In this document: positions 15,701-25,504 of the stretch, piece after piece | Numbering within the stretch: the first letter of the stretch is position 1 | How the letters are laid out: every line of letters begins with the position of its first letter | Source: Pseudomonas graminis | GTDB taxonomy: Bacteria; Pseudomonadota; Gammaproteobacteria; Pseudomonadales; Pseudomonadaceae | DNA length: 64,000 nt | Direction of reading: 5' to 3' | NCBI RefSeq assembly: GCF_013201545.1 | Contig: NZ_CP053746.1 | Span: 4,230,501-4,294,500, forward strand | Position numbers and translations under genes: made by a program | Notes under the pieces: generated by a model | The model's input: only the letters and a program-made list of their open reading frames with translations | The model's database searches: none | Told to the model about the DNA's origin: nothing

Positions 15701-16767
15701 GCTGTTTCTCCTGTCAGTTCTTCGGATGCTTCACGAATGACCTCGGCGGCCTGCAGGCCCTGAAGGAAACCGGCCAGCGCCACTTCCTCCAGACGCAGAC
15801 CCTTGCGCTGGCGGATGCGCGGCAGCTTGGCCAGTTCGCCCATCGCAAAGGCTTCCAGCACGGCCGGGTGGATGTAGCACTTGCGGCAGACGGCCGGAGT
15901 GTTGCCCAGCAATCGGGCGACTTCCTTGACCATGGACACGACGTGTTTCTTCGCGTCCGCTTCCGGTTCCCAGTGCAACTTGCGCAGGGTCGCCAGGGCC
16001 ATCGCGCTGCCGGCCCAGGTCCGGTAATCCTTAGCGGTGAAGTCGGCGCCGGTCAGTGTGTGCAGGTACTGGTTGATGTCATGGGAGGAAACGGTATGCC
16101 GTTGGCCGTCGTCGTCCAAGTACTGAAAAAGATTCTGGCCGGGCAATTCCATGCAGCGCTTGATGATGTTCGCCAGGCGCCGGTCGGTGACGCTGAGCCG
16201 GTGCTCGACACCGCTCTTGCCGCGAAACTCGAAGAAGATCTTGCTGCCCTTTACGTCGACGTGCTTGTTACGCAGCGTGGTCAGACCGTAGGAGCGGTTG
16301 TCCCGGGCGTACTGGCTGTTGCCGATCCGGATCAGCGTTTGGTCCAGCAACGACAGCACCGCCGCCATGACCTTCTCGCGGCCCATGCCGGGTTTCGCCA
16401 GCTGGGTTTCCAGCTGTTTGCGCACTTTGGGCAGGGCCTTGCCGAAGGCGATCATCCGCGAGTATTTGTTCTCGTCGCGAATCTCGCGCCAGCGCGGGTG
16501 GTAGCGGTACTGCTTGCGCCCGCGCGCGTCGCGGCCAGTGGCTTGCAGATGGCCCTGGCGGTCGGCACAGATCCACACGTCGGTGTACGCCGGCGGGATG
16601 ACCAGCGCGTTGATGCGCTTGATCTCCTCTTCGTCGCGGATGCGCTGGCCGTCGGTGTCGAAGTAGGCGAACTTGCCGCGCAGGATCTTGCGGGTAAATC
16701 CGGGCTGGCTGTCGTCGACGTAATGCAGATCTTTGGGCAGGTCTTCGCTGTGAATTGTGTCCGGCAT
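15697..16767 (-). CDS. type IB DNA topoisomerase
   Basis: A 356-residue bacterial/poxvirus-like type IB topoisomerase, which relaxes supercoils through a 3'-phosphotyrosine intermediate. Recognisable blocks include the N-terminal GFTRKILRGKFAYFD, the Arg/Lys catalytic region (IGNSQYARDNRSYGLTTL, FEFRGKSG), the KDYRTWAGS helix and the C-terminal CRKCYIHP containing the expected active Tyr. The open frame extends 91 residues further, but that part overlaps modC and is not conserved-looking, so ATG 16767 is chosen. It is followed by a coupled small acidic gene. Confidence 0.9.
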   Translation of the reverse strand: MPDTIHSEDLPKDLHYVDDSQPGFTRKILRGKFAYFDTDGQRIRDEEEIKRINALVIPPAYTDVWICADRQGHLQATGRDARGRKQYRYHPRWREIRDENKYSRMIAFGKALPKVRKQLETQLAKPGMGREKVMAAVLSLLDQTLIRIGNSQYARDNRSYGLTTLRNKHVDVKGSKIFFEFRGKSGVEHRLSVTDRRLANIIKRCMELPGQNLFQYLDDDGQRHTVSSHDINQYLHTLTGADFTAKDYRTWAGSAMALATLRKLHWEPEADAKKHVVSMVKEVARLLGNTPAVCRKCYIHPAVLEAFAMGELAKLPRIRQRKGLRLEEVALAGFLQGLQAAEVIREASEELTGETA

Positions 16768-16879
16768 GAAAGGCAGTCCTGAATGCGGGTCTTTTTGCAT
16801 TGACCGTGACGCTGCGCAGTCGTGCCGAATAAATGTGCGCATGAGGGGTGCGATGGGTGCGATGGGTGGTGGACCGGGA

Positions 16880-17968
16880 CTATGCCAGCAGCGCCACCGA
16901 CTTGATCTGCGCCCAGAGCCGTTGCCCGGGCGCCAGTTGCAGCTGATCCCTTGAATACCGGGTGATCCGCGCCAGCAGCGGCGAGCCGTCGGCATCCAGG
17001 CGCACCAGCACATGGGCGGTGTTGTCGGCGGCGACCTCATCGATGACCGTCACCGGCAGGCGATTGAGAATGCTGCTTTGCGCGTCCGGCTGCAGGCTGA
17101 GGCTCACATCCCGCGCCTGCACCTTGAGCCGAAGCGGCTTGCCAGGCAGCAACGCGGAGTGGGCGACGCGGATACTCAGGTCGCTGCGCGGCAAACGGAC
17201 GGTGATGAGTTGATAGGCCGCGTCGTAAGCCTGCACGCTTCCCTCGATCACCACGCCCGCGTCGTCGCCCATCGCCAGCGGCAGATCCAGCCGCGCCAGT
17301 GTTTCGCCGATGGGGCCGCTGGCCAGCGCTTTGCCGTCGCTGAGCAATACCAGATGGTCGGCCAGCCTGGCCACTTCATCCTGGGCGTGACTCACGTAAA
17401 TCAGCGGAATATCCAGCTCGTCGTGGAGGCGTTCGAGGTACGGCAGGATTTCGCTTTTGCGCTGCGCGTCCAGCGCCGCCAGGGGTTCGTCCATCAGCAG
17501 CAGGCGTGGGCTGGTCAGCAGCGCCCGGGCGATGCCGACCCGCTGACGCTCGCCGCCGGACAGTTTGTCGGGCGCGCGTTGGAGCAGATGATCGATGCCC
17601 AACAGCGAGGTCGCCTGCTGCAACGTAATACGCCTGTCCCGTTCAGGAATTCGCTTGAGGCCGAAGCGCAGATTGCCCTCGACGTCGAGGTGCGGAAACA
17701 GGCTGGCTTCCTGGAACACGTATCCCAGAGAGCGTTTGTGTGGGGGGAGAAAGACGTTGTTGGCGCTGTCCTGCCAGACCTCGCCGTTGACACGGATATA
17801 CCCGTCGGCCGCCTTTTCCAGCCCTGCAATGCAACGCAGGCAGGTGGTCTTGCCGGAACCGGAATGGCCGTACAGCGCCGTGACCCCGCGACCGGGCAGG
17901 TTGAGGTCAACGTCGAGGGCGAACTCGGCGTAATCCACCTTCAGTCGGACATCGATCGTCGAACTCAT
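16880..17968 (-). CDS. modC: molybdate ABC transporter ATP-binding protein ModC
   Basis: A 362-residue ATPase. Walker [10 protein letters not shown], signature [15 protein letters not shown], Walker [13 protein letters not shown] and switch His YVSHAQDE are all intact. The C-terminal 120 residues form the TOBE/MOP molybdate-binding domain ([25 protein letters not shown]). The ATG at 17968 overlaps the modB stop (ATGA); an in-frame ATG 12 bases upstream is less likely. It energises molybdate import for molybdoenzymes. Confidence 0.95.
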   Translation of the reverse strand: MSSTIDVRLKVDYAEFALDVDLNLPGRGVTALYGHSGSGKTTCLRCIAGLEKAADGYIRVNGEVWQDSANNVFLPPHKRSLGYVFQEASLFPHLDVEGNLRFGLKRIPERDRRITLQQATSLLGIDHLLQRAPDKLSGGERQRVGIARALLTSPRLLLMDEPLAALDAQRKSEILPYLERLHDELDIPLIYVSHAQDEVARLADHLVLLSDGKALASGPIGETLARLDLPLAMGDDAGVVIEGSVQAYDAAYQLITVRLPRSDLSIRVAHSALLPGKPLRLKVQARDVSLSLQPDAQSSILNRLPVTVIDEVAADNTAHVLVRLDADGSPLLARITRYSRDQLQLAPGQRLWAQIKSVALLA

Positions 17969-18651
17969 GCGCCGCTCCACGCTGACCGGGCCTTGCCGCT
18001 GGAGTACAGCGCCAGCAGCACCACAAAGGAAAACACCAGCATCGCCCCGGCGAGCCAGTGGGCCTGGGCGTATTCCATGGATTCCACATGGTTGTAGATC
18101 TGCGTGGACACGACGCGGGTTCTCTCCGGGATGTTGCCGCCGATCATCAGCACCACGCCGAACTCACCCACGGTGTGGGCGAAACCCAGGATCGCCCCGG
18201 TGATGAAGCCGGGGCGCGCCAGCGGCAGAATCACCGAGAAGAACGTGTCCCACGGGCCTGCGCGCAGCGTTGCCGCCACTTCAAGGGGCCGAGGGCCGAT
18301 AGCGGCGAAGGCGTTCTGCAAGGGCTGCACCACGAACGGCAGGGAATACAGGACCGAACCTATCACCAGCCCTGTGAAACTGAAGGTCAGCGTGCCGAGC
18401 CCGAGGCTCTGGGTCAGCTGCCCGATCGCGCCGTTTGGCCCGAGTAACAGCAACAGATAAAAGCCGATCACCGTGGGCGGCAGCACCAGGGGCAAGGCCA
18501 CAATCGCGCCGATCGGGCCTTTGAGCCATGAGCGGGTGTGCGCCAGCCACAGCGCGATGGGCGTGCCGACGATCAGCAGAATCACAGTGGTCAGGGACGC
18601 CAGTTTCAGCGTCAGCCAGATGGCCGCAAGGTCGGCACTGCCCAGCAGCAT
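17965..18651 (-). CDS. modB: molybdate ABC transporter permease ModB
   Basis: A 228-residue inner-membrane permease with five to six spans and the EAA-type loop for the ATPase ([25 protein letters not shown]). Its ATG directly follows the modA stop with no gap, and its stop overlaps modC, so the three genes form one tightly coupled operon. Confidence 0.95.
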   Translation of the reverse strand: MLLGSADLAAIWLTLKLASLTTVILLIVGTPIALWLAHTRSWLKGPIGAIVALPLVLPPTVIGFYLLLLLGPNGAIGQLTQSLGLGTLTFSFTGLVIGSVLYSLPFVVQPLQNAFAAIGPRPLEVAATLRAGPWDTFFSVILPLARPGFITGAILGFAHTVGEFGVVLMIGGNIPERTRVVSTQIYNHVESMEYAQAHWLAGAMLVFSFVVLLALYSSGKARSAWSGA

Positions 18652-19473
<822 letters not shown>

Positions 19474-19478
19474 TCAAA

Positions 19479-19502
19479 CGCTATGCAGCGAAATATATAG
19501 CG
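19479..19502. promoter_or_regulatory. ModE-like operator upstream of modABC
   Basis: A 24-bp imperfect palindrome with arms CGCTATGCA and TATATAGCG separated by six bases, about 60 bases before the modA start. It resembles the ModE site (TCGNTATATA arms). ModE-molybdate would repress the operon when molybdate is plentiful. No modE gene is in the window. Confidence 0.65.
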
Positions 19503-19557
19503 GCTTCTCTCCGCGCGGAAGCCGGATCTGGCCGCGCGGGGGTTTTATATTGCCGGC

Positions 19558-20634
19558 TCAGCGCCCGGCCAGCCGCTCAAGGGCGCCAATGGCTAGCTTC
19601 CGGGTGAGTTCTTCTGCGGACAGCGAATGCTTGATACCCACCGCCTGACCCGCCCATAGGTTCATGAAGCCGTCGTCACCCCGGGCTTCAGCCTTGCTGC
19701 GCAACGGCATCAGCGCGCCGCCCGCCGTGGGGAAAGCTGGCGCGGTATCGGACATGGGCCCTATCTCCCGCATGATGCGGTTGACGATACCCCGGGCCGG
19801 GCGGCCGGTGAAAATATTGGTGATGGCGGTATCGCTGTCCTGGGCGCGGCTCAGTGCCGCCTGATGCAGCACCGACGTCTTGGCTTCCGGAGTGAACAGG
19901 TAGGCGGTACCGATTTGAACCGCTGACGCGCCGAGCATGAACGCCGCGGCAATACCGCGACTGTCGGCAATGCCACCGGCGGCGACAACCGGCACCGTCA
20001 CGGCATCGACGATCTGCGGCACCAGCGCCATCGTTCCGACCTGGGTGTGCAACTGATCGCTGAGGAACATCCCGCGATGGCCGCCGGCCTCGTAGCCCAT
20101 GGCGATGATCGCATCGCACCCCCGTGCTTCGAGCCACATGGCTTCTTCCACGGTGGTCGCCGAGGAAAGTACCTTCGCGCCAGTTGCCTTCACTCGCGCC
20201 AGCAACGCAGCATCCGGGAGGCCGAAATGAAAGCTGACCACTTCCGGGCGCAGCTCTTCGATCAAGGCGCACGCCGCCTCATCAAACGGCGCGCGGTTGG
20301 AGGTGGGGGTGGGAGCATCGAAGTCGGCGCCCCATTCGTCGTAGTAGGGCTTGAGCAGGTTTTTCCAGTCTGCATCGGCCTGCGGATCGGCGGATGGCGT
20401 TGAGTGACAGAAGAAATTCAGGTTAAGCGGCGCATGGGTGCCCGCGCGTATACGCGCCACTTCTTCTCGAATCTGCGCCCGGGTGAGCATGGCGCAGGGC
20501 AGCGAGGGCAGGCCGCCGGCTTTACCCACCGCAACGGCCATGGCCGAGCCGGACGCACCCGCCATGGGCGCTTGCAGGATGGGCAGTTCAATGTCCAGCA
20601 GTTTGAGCAGGCGGGTGTCGGGCCAGGCGATCAT
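19558..20634 (-). CDS. nitronate monooxygenase (2-nitropropane dioxygenase type)
   Basis: A 358-residue FMN-binding TIM barrel. The opening PILQAPMAGASG, the flavin-site blocks GYEAGGHRG and PVVAAGGIADSRGIAAAFMLGASAVQIGTAYL, and NIFTGRPARGIVN are typical of class-I-like nitronate monooxygenases, which oxidise alkyl nitronates. GGAGA lies about nine bases before the ATG at 20634; the frame continues upstream to 20676. It is divergent from the TetR-type gene and shares an intergenic region holding a TetR-type operator, so it may belong to the same regulon. Confidence 0.88.
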   Translation of the reverse strand: MIAWPDTRLLKLLDIELPILQAPMAGASGSAMAVAVGKAGGLPSLPCAMLTRAQIREEVARIRAGTHAPLNLNFFCHSTPSADPQADADWKNLLKPYYDEWGADFDAPTPTSNRAPFDEAACALIEELRPEVVSFHFGLPDAALLARVKATGAKVLSSATTVEEAMWLEARGCDAIIAMGYEAGGHRGMFLSDQLHTQVGTMALVPQIVDAVTVPVVAAGGIADSRGIAAAFMLGASAVQIGTAYLFTPEAKTSVLHQAALSRAQDSDTAITNIFTGRPARGIVNRIMREIGPMSDTAPAFPTAGGALMPLRSKAEARGDDGFMNLWAGQAVGIKHSLSAEELTRKLAIGALERLAGR

Positions 20635-20699
20635 CGGCAGAGTCTCCATAGCGAAAAGGCTGCTGAATAGCAGCACTTGAAAAGTTGCGGTTGATTTAA

Positions 20700-20714
20700 T
20701 AGACGCTCGGTCTA
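20700..20714. promoter_or_regulatory. TetR-type operator, copy 1
   Basis: TAGAC-GCTCG-GTCTA, 15 bp, placed 12 bases before the tetR-type start and about 65 before the divergent nitronate monooxygenase gene. It matches copy 2 at 21384 in both arms. Confidence 0.75.
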
Positions 20715-20726
20715 ATATGCAACCCC

Positions 20727-21365
20727 ATGAACGACATCATTGCAAAACCCAGACGCCCCGGCCGTCCACCGAAAGTGGCACGCCCCGATGACTTCGACAC
20801 CCGCGAGGCGCTGATCCGCTGCGGGGTCGAGGTGCTGACCGAGCAAGGCTTCATGGCCACGGGCATCGACGGCATCCTCAAGCGCGTCGGTGTGCCCAAA
20901 GGCTCCTTCTATCATTACTTCGCCAGCAAAGAGGTCTTCGGCCTCGCGGTGCTCGACAGCTACGCCGGCTACTTCGCCCGGCGCCTGGATCGCTGGCTGC
21001 TGGATGAAACATTGTCGCCGCTGGAACGGCTGGCCGGGTTCGTTCAGGAATCGAAGGTCAATATCGCCCGCCACGATTTCCGCCGCGGCTGCCTGGTCGG
21101 CAACATGGGCCAGGAAGTGAGCGTCCTGCCAGCGGGCTTCCGCGAGGCGCTGGAAAAGGTTTTCCTCGACTGGCAGGCGCGCCTGACGGTGTGCTTCAAG
21201 GCGGCCATCACAGCAGGCGAACTGCCTGCGCGCACCGATTGTTCAGAGCTGGCGGCGTATTTCTGGATCGGCTGGGAGGGCGCTGTGCTGCGGGCTCGAC
21301 TGGTGCAGAACGAGCAACCGCTCAACACCTTCATTATCGGATTTCTGCGTGGCTTGCCGCGCTGA
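20727..21365 (+). CDS. acuR: TetR-family regulator, AcuR type
   Basis: A 212-residue repressor with an N-terminal TetR helix-turn-helix (about 27-73; GIDGILKRVGVPKGSFYHYFASKE) and an all-helical ligand domain with GCLVGNMGQEV, typical of the AcuR/TetR_C branch. AcuR represses acuI in response to acryloyl-type ligands. The gene lies directly upstream of acuI, and identical palindromes precede both genes, supporting autoregulation and control of acuI. Confidence 0.82.
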   Translation: MNDIIAKPRRPGRPPKVARPDDFDTREALIRCGVEVLTEQGFMATGIDGILKRVGVPKGSFYHYFASKEVFGLAVLDSYAGYFARRLDRWLLDETLSPLERLAGFVQESKVNIARHDFRRGCLVGNMGQEVSVLPAGFREALEKVFLDWQARLTVCFKAAITAGELPARTDCSELAAYFWIGWEGAVLRARLVQNEQPLNTFIIGFLRGLPR

Positions 21366-21383
21366 TGTCTTCAGATCTGTTTA

Positions 21384-21398
21384 TAGACGAGCGGTCTA
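21384..21398. promoter_or_regulatory. TetR-type operator, copy 2
   Basis: TAGAC-GAGCG-GTCTA, 15 bp, in the 49-bp gap between the regulator and acuI, immediately before the acuI ribosome site. Same arms and spacing as copy 1. Confidence 0.75.
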
Positions 21399-21414
21399 AA
21401 TAGGAGTGAGTGAC

Positions 21415-22398
21415 ATGTTCAAAGGCATCCTGATCAACAAAGACGACAATGGCTACCGGGCCGAGCTGACGGACATAGACGACGCTCAGTTGCCTGAAGG
21501 CAACGTCACGGTGCGCGTCAGCCATAGCACGTTGAATTACAAGGACGGCCTGGCGATCACCGGCAAAGGGCCGATCGTCCGGCAGTTTCCGATGGTGCCC
21601 GGGGTGGACCTGGCCGGCACGGTCGAGGACAGCAGCGATCCGGACTTCAAGCCAGGCGATCAAGTAGTGCTTAACGGCTGGGGCGTTGGCGAGGGCCATT
21701 GGGGTGGCTTGGCGGAACGGGCGCGGGTGCAAGGCAAATGGTTGATCCCGCTGCCGAGCGCCTTTACGCCAGCGCAGGCCATGGCCATCGGCACGGCCGG
21801 GTACACCGCGATGCTGGCGATCATGGCGCTGGAGAAAAACGGCGTGACGCCGGACAAGGGCGAGGTGCTGGTGACCGGCGCCAACGGCGGGGTCGGCGGC
21901 TTCGCCATTGTGCTGCTGGCGAAGCTTGGCTATCGCGTCGTGGCCTCCACCGGCCGGGTAAGCGAGAGCGAATACCTCACCTCCCTCGGCGCCGCTGAAA
22001 TCATCGACCGCGCGACCCTTGCCGAGCCCGGCCGCCCACTGGCCAAAGAGCGTTGGGCCGGGGCGATCGATTCGGCAGGCAGCCACACCCTGGCCAATAT
22101 CTGCGCCAGCACCCGCTATTGGGGCACGGTGGCAACCTGCGGCCTGGCCCAAGGCATGGACTTTCCAGCATCGGTGGCGCCCTTCATTCTGCGCGGCGTG
22201 ACCCTTGCCGGCATCGACAGTGTCATGCGCCCGCGTCAGGACCGCATCGACGCCTGGGAGCGTCTGGCCCGGGATCTGGACCTCTCGCTGCTGCCGTTGA
22301 TCAGCCGCGAGATCGGCTTGAGTGACGTGATTGAAACCGCGCACCAGCTTATGGACGGGCAAGTGCGCGGCAGAATCGTCGTCGACACCCGGCGCTGA
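21415..22398 (+). CDS. acuI: acrylyl-CoA reductase AcuI/YhdH family
   Basis: A 327-residue zinc-free medium-chain reductase. [29 protein letters not shown] and [16 protein letters not shown] are the AcuI/YhdH signature blocks, and [21 protein letters not shown] is the NADPH-binding Rossmann loop. It reduces acrylyl-CoA to propionyl-CoA, removing a toxic electrophile. AGGAG lies eight bases before the ATG. The frame can also open at GTG 21406, less likely. Regulation by the adjacent TetR protein is indicated by the operator before it. Confidence 0.9.
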   Translation: MFKGILINKDDNGYRAELTDIDDAQLPEGNVTVRVSHSTLNYKDGLAITGKGPIVRQFPMVPGVDLAGTVEDSSDPDFKPGDQVVLNGWGVGEGHWGGLAERARVQGKWLIPLPSAFTPAQAMAIGTAGYTAMLAIMALEKNGVTPDKGEVLVTGANGGVGGFAIVLLAKLGYRVVASTGRVSESEYLTSLGAAEIIDRATLAEPGRPLAKERWAGAIDSAGSHTLANICASTRYWGTVATCGLAQGMDFPASVAPFILRGVTLAGIDSVMRPRQDRIDAWERLARDLDLSLLPLISREIGLSDVIETAHQLMDGQVRGRIVVDTRR

Positions 22399-22842
22399 TC
22401 AGCCGCAGGTGAAAGGGCGCACGTCGAGCACCCTGACCTGCGCCATGGCGGGGTGACGGGGATTGAGCAGCAGGTTGCGCGTGTGGGTGATGATCGCGGA
22501 GGGCACGATGAGTCCGAGCTGCTCACGCCGTTCCAGCCAGACGCTGCCGAAATCCATGCTGGGTCGGTCCGCCGGCGTGACGTCCCACCCAGGCGGCAAT
22601 TGGGCGAGGGCCGGCTGCCAATACAGCGCCGGGTCATCCGGCAACTGCAGGTGAACGAGCTGGAAACCCGGCTGCGGCAGGCTCGCGCACTGAATGAGCG
22701 TGTCCAGCGCGCAGCCTGATGCGCTCAGCGCAAGGTAGACGGCAGGCTGGTCGGCATGATTCCAGCGCCCGCCGAACTGCGCGGCACCCAGGCCGGACAG
22801 ATCGTTCGCGGCACTGTCTTTGCTGATCCTCCAGGCCTGCAT
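22399..22842 (-). CDS. RES-domain toxin
   Basis: A 147-residue RES toxin (NAD+-consuming family). It shows the opening AWRISK, GGRWNHADQPAVYLALS with Arg26 and Tyr36, and VPSAI with Ser115, then the NPRHPAMAQVRVLDVRPF end. The position normally held by Glu in the LE-LVH helix is Asp47 here (CALDTLIQ), a conservative but unusual change. Its ATG overlaps the antitoxin stop (TGATG), so production is coupled to the antitoxin. Confidence 0.88.
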   Translation of the reverse strand: MQAWRISKDSAANDLSGLGAAQFGGRWNHADQPAVYLALSASGCALDTLIQCASLPQPGFQLVHLQLPDDPALYWQPALAQLPPGWDVTPADRPSMDFGSVWLERREQLGLIVPSAIITHTRNLLLNPRHPAMAQVRVLDVRPFTCG

Positions 22843-23297
22843 CAGACGACCCCGCCGTGCTGCAAGGCGCTGAGCACCCGACGTGCCTGGCGCGCGCCGA
22901 TTTCTGTTTCGCACAGGGCAATCGGCGTCTGCCCGTTGAGCGCGCGGTTTGACGCCACCATCCAGCGGCGGGCGGTGTTCTGGTCTTCGAAGAGTTCGGC
23001 GGCGTGGGTGGCGAGCGCGGCAACCCGATCGAGGCGTTCGGAGCCGACAATGTCCAGCGGCCGTTGCTGACGCTGGCGGCGTTCCAGGGTGGAGAGCGAG
23101 GTCGCCAGCAGCGCCTCAAGCTGGCTGTTGCTCAGGTGGAAGGCGTTACGCAGCACCTTGACCCAGCCGGGCGGGAAGCCCGAGCGGATGTAGTCCAGCC
23201 GTTCGGTTTCGTTGCGTGCATTGAGCTGGTCGGCGATCAACCAGAATGAGGGGGCGGTGTCGGTTATCGCTGCTTGAAGAGTCGAAGGCACGTCCAT
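22842..23297 (-). CDS. Xre/MbcA/ParS-type antitoxin of the RES toxin
   Basis: A 151-residue antitoxin. The central part (about 47-85; NAFHLSNSQLEALLATSLSTLERRQRQQ) is the Xre-like DNA-binding region. The C-terminal DUF2384/MbcA-ParS domain (AAELFEDQNTARRWMVASNRALNGQTPIALCETEIGARQ) blocks the toxin's active site. Antitoxin-first order with a TGATG overlap is the usual RES-Xre arrangement. Confidence 0.9.
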   Translation of the reverse strand: MDVPSTLQAAITDTAPSFWLIADQLNARNETERLDYIRSGFPPGWVKVLRNAFHLSNSQLEALLATSLSTLERRQRQQRPLDIVGSERLDRVAALATHAAELFEDQNTARRWMVASNRALNGQTPIALCETEIGARQARRVLSALQHGGVV

Positions 23298-23390
23298 GCT
23301 CCTTGTGAGGTCCGGTGCAGGGACCTTACGCCGCTGTCAGGCTTTCTCAAGCGAGAAGCTGTTACCGGCGTTTGCATGCTTTGCTTCTCT

Positions 23391-23418
23391 GGCGGGACCG
23401 GCTTGACCCGGGAAACTT
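23391..23418. repeat. degenerate REP element
   Basis: GCGGGACCGGCTTGACCCGGGAA resembles the Pseudomonas REP core with a damaged stem. It sits between the toxin-antitoxin pair and the ada gene. Confidence 0.55.
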
Positions 23419-24540
23419 CTAGCGGGTCTCTGCGACATTCGCTGCCGAACCGGATGCTTGCTCTGCTGCTCGACCCTCGCGATCAAGAAGCGCGCGCTTG
23501 CGTTCGACACCCCAACGATAACCCGACAACGCGCCGTCGCTGCGCACCACCCGGTGACAGGGAATGGCCACGGCAATGCGGTTTGCCCCGCAGGCCAGGG
23601 CGACCGCACGACTGGCCGTCGGCGCACCGATCCGTTGGGCGATTTGTGCGTAGCTCGCGGTCGTGCCCGGCGGGATCTGCGCCAGGGCCTGCCACACCCG
23701 CTGCTGAAACGCCGTGCCCTGCAAATCCAGGGGCAGGTTCAGGCCCAGCTTCGGCGCCTCGATAAACCCCACCACCTCAGCCATCAGCCGCTCGAACTCG
23801 GCATCCCCGCCAATCAGCGTGGCGCTGTGAAACTGATCCTGCAGGTCTTGCACCAATTGGTTGGGGTCATCGCCGAGCAGAATGGCGCACACGCCGCGCG
23901 GACTCTGGGCCACCAGAATCGCACCGAGAAAGCACTCGCCGACGGCAAAACGGATCTCCAGCGTCGCGCCGCCCTTGCGGTAATCCGTTGGCTTCATGCC
24001 CAGCAGTCCGGCACTGGCTTCGTAAAAACGGCTGTTGGAATTGAAACCGGCGTCATACAGGGCGTCGGTGATGCGCCCGCTGTCCGTCAGTTTGCTGCGC
24101 ACCTTGCCAGCGCGGTGGGCGTTGGCGTAGCCCTTGGGTGTCAGGCCGGTGACGGCTTTGAAGACGCGGTGGAAATGCCAGGGGCTCATTCCGGCGTGGG
24201 CGGCCAGCTCGGTGAGGGTCGGCAGCAACTCTGCTTCGGCGATCAGTCGGCAGGCCCCGGCGACCACGGCTGCATGCTGCTCGGCCAGACCGGTGCGATC
24301 GGCGGTGGCGCGCTTGCTCGGGCGGAACCCGGCAGCTTCGGCCTCGGTGGCGGTCGCAAAGAACACCACGTTTTCCGGGCGGGGCAAGCGTGCGCTGCTG
24401 CTCGGCCGGCAGTAAACGCCGGTGGTGCGAACGCCGTAGACGAACTCCCCGTCAGCGCTGGCGTCCCGTGACAACACGGCGTTCCAGCGCGGATCGAGCT
24501 CGACGTTTTCGGCGGACGGATGGCTCGGCTGACGGCTCAT
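23419..24540 (-). CDS. ada: Ada-type O6-methylguanine methyltransferase with degraded zinc site
   Basis: A 373-residue protein with the full Ada layout: N-terminal phosphotriester domain (about 10-80), AraC-type helix-turn-helix (about 95-190) and C-terminal O6-alkylguanine transferase with active IPCHRVV. In E. coli Ada the N-terminal zinc is held by Cys38, 42, 69 and 72. Here the first remains (GVYCRPSSSAR), but the second is Ser and the other two are Ser and Ala (GFRPSKRATAD). Direct repair at the C-terminus should work; methyl sensing at the N-terminus probably does not. Confidence 0.9.
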   Translation of the reverse strand: MSRQPSHPSAENVELDPRWNAVLSRDASADGEFVYGVRTTGVYCRPSSSARLPRPENVVFFATATEAEAAGFRPSKRATADRTGLAEQHAAVVAGACRLIAEAELLPTLTELAAHAGMSPWHFHRVFKAVTGLTPKGYANAHRAGKVRSKLTDSGRITDALYDAGFNSNSRFYEASAGLLGMKPTDYRKGGATLEIRFAVGECFLGAILVAQSPRGVCAILLGDDPNQLVQDLQDQFHSATLIGGDAEFERLMAEVVGFIEAPKLGLNLPLDLQGTAFQQRVWQALAQIPPGTTASYAQIAQRIGAPTASRAVALACGANRIAVAIPCHRVVRSDGALSGYRWGVERKRALLDREGRAAEQASGSAANVAETR

Positions 24541-24636
24541 TTTCGGCGGCTCTCTGACGGTTCAATGGCCTGTACGTTAGCGGCGTCGATGGCGGACGAC
24601 ACTCCGAGTCTTGCGCTCAAACTCTTGCTTTCAACG

Positions 24637-25500
24637 TCAGCCCAGCATCGGCGGCAAGGTGCCGAGCAACGAGACCGCCGCCAGCGCACCTGCGCCGAGC
24701 AGGCCTTCCAGCAACACGCTCAGCCTCAGGCGCCTCACCGGCAGATCATCCGCCTGGGCCAATTGCCGGTTCAGTGCCGCCAGCGCCAGCATGCCCAACA
24801 CCATCGTTACTTTCACGGCTAGGACCAGGCCGAACCCGGCAAACGCCGGTTCAGGCCAGAATCCGCCGCTGAGGGCACGAACGTTGATCAGGCCCGTCGC
24901 GATGATGACCGCCACCAGCCCGTAGCCGATGCCGCTGAAGCGGCGTAATACGGCCCCAAGGTCGACGGAATGAACATCCTTAAGCAGCACGGCCAGCATC
25001 AGTAATCCGCCGAGCCAGGTGCCGACGCCGAGCAAATGCAGCATCTGGTTGAGGATCAACAGCTGGCCTTTCAGCCCATCGAACATCGCGCCGTGGCCGA
25101 CCGGCGCCAGGGTCAGCAGCAACAGCGTATTGAGGACCAGCAGGATGCCTGGCTTGACCCGGAGATGGAGGATGACCACCAGCGCGTTCAGCAGCAGATG
25201 AATAACCCACACGTGCCCGAACCAGGTGTTGCCCAGCACCCGCCCGACGGTGGACGGATTGATCGCGCCGTTCCAGTCGCTGCTCAGGTAAGCAGCCGTC
25301 AGCATCAGCCAGACCAGCGCGCTCGCCAGCGCAATAGCGGCGAGCCAGACGAGCAGCCGACTCAGCCGACGTCCCGCCGGGCTGGCCTCAAAAGGCAGCC
25401 GTTGCCGCGCAAACAGCAGGCTGCGAAACGCGCCGACCCCGAACAGCAACAGCACTGCGCCGAAGTGGAGGAAGCGGCACAGGATCAGTCCTTCGTGCAT
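24637..25500 (-). CDS. copD: copper resistance protein CopD
   Basis: A 287-residue inner-membrane protein with about eight spans, His/Met residues in several helices (HEGLILCRFLHFG, PVGHGAMFDG, NQMLHLLGVGTWLGG) and the CopD domain. It is thought to move copper across the inner membrane together with CopC. It follows copC after four bases, and no copAB is present, so this is the copCD-only form. Confidence 0.9.
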   Translation of the reverse strand: MHEGLILCRFLHFGAVLLLFGVGAFRSLLFARQRLPFEASPAGRRLSRLLVWLAAIALASALVWLMLTAAYLSSDWNGAINPSTVGRVLGNTWFGHVWVIHLLLNALVVILHLRVKPGILLVLNTLLLLTLAPVGHGAMFDGLKGQLLILNQMLHLLGVGTWLGGLLMLAVLLKDVHSVDLGAVLRRFSGIGYGLVAVIIATGLINVRALSGGFWPEPAFAGFGLVLAVKVTMVLGMLALAALNRQLAQADDLPVRRLRLSVLLEGLLGAGALAAVSLLGTLPPMLG

Positions 25501-25504
25501 GGGG

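Noticed and set aside
19507..19552. Riboswitch or terminator in the modA upstream region
   Set aside because: The GC-rich inverted repeat there is followed by T only on the plus strand, where no gene ends; it lies upstream of the ModE-like site and shows no molybdenum-cofactor riboswitch features by eye.
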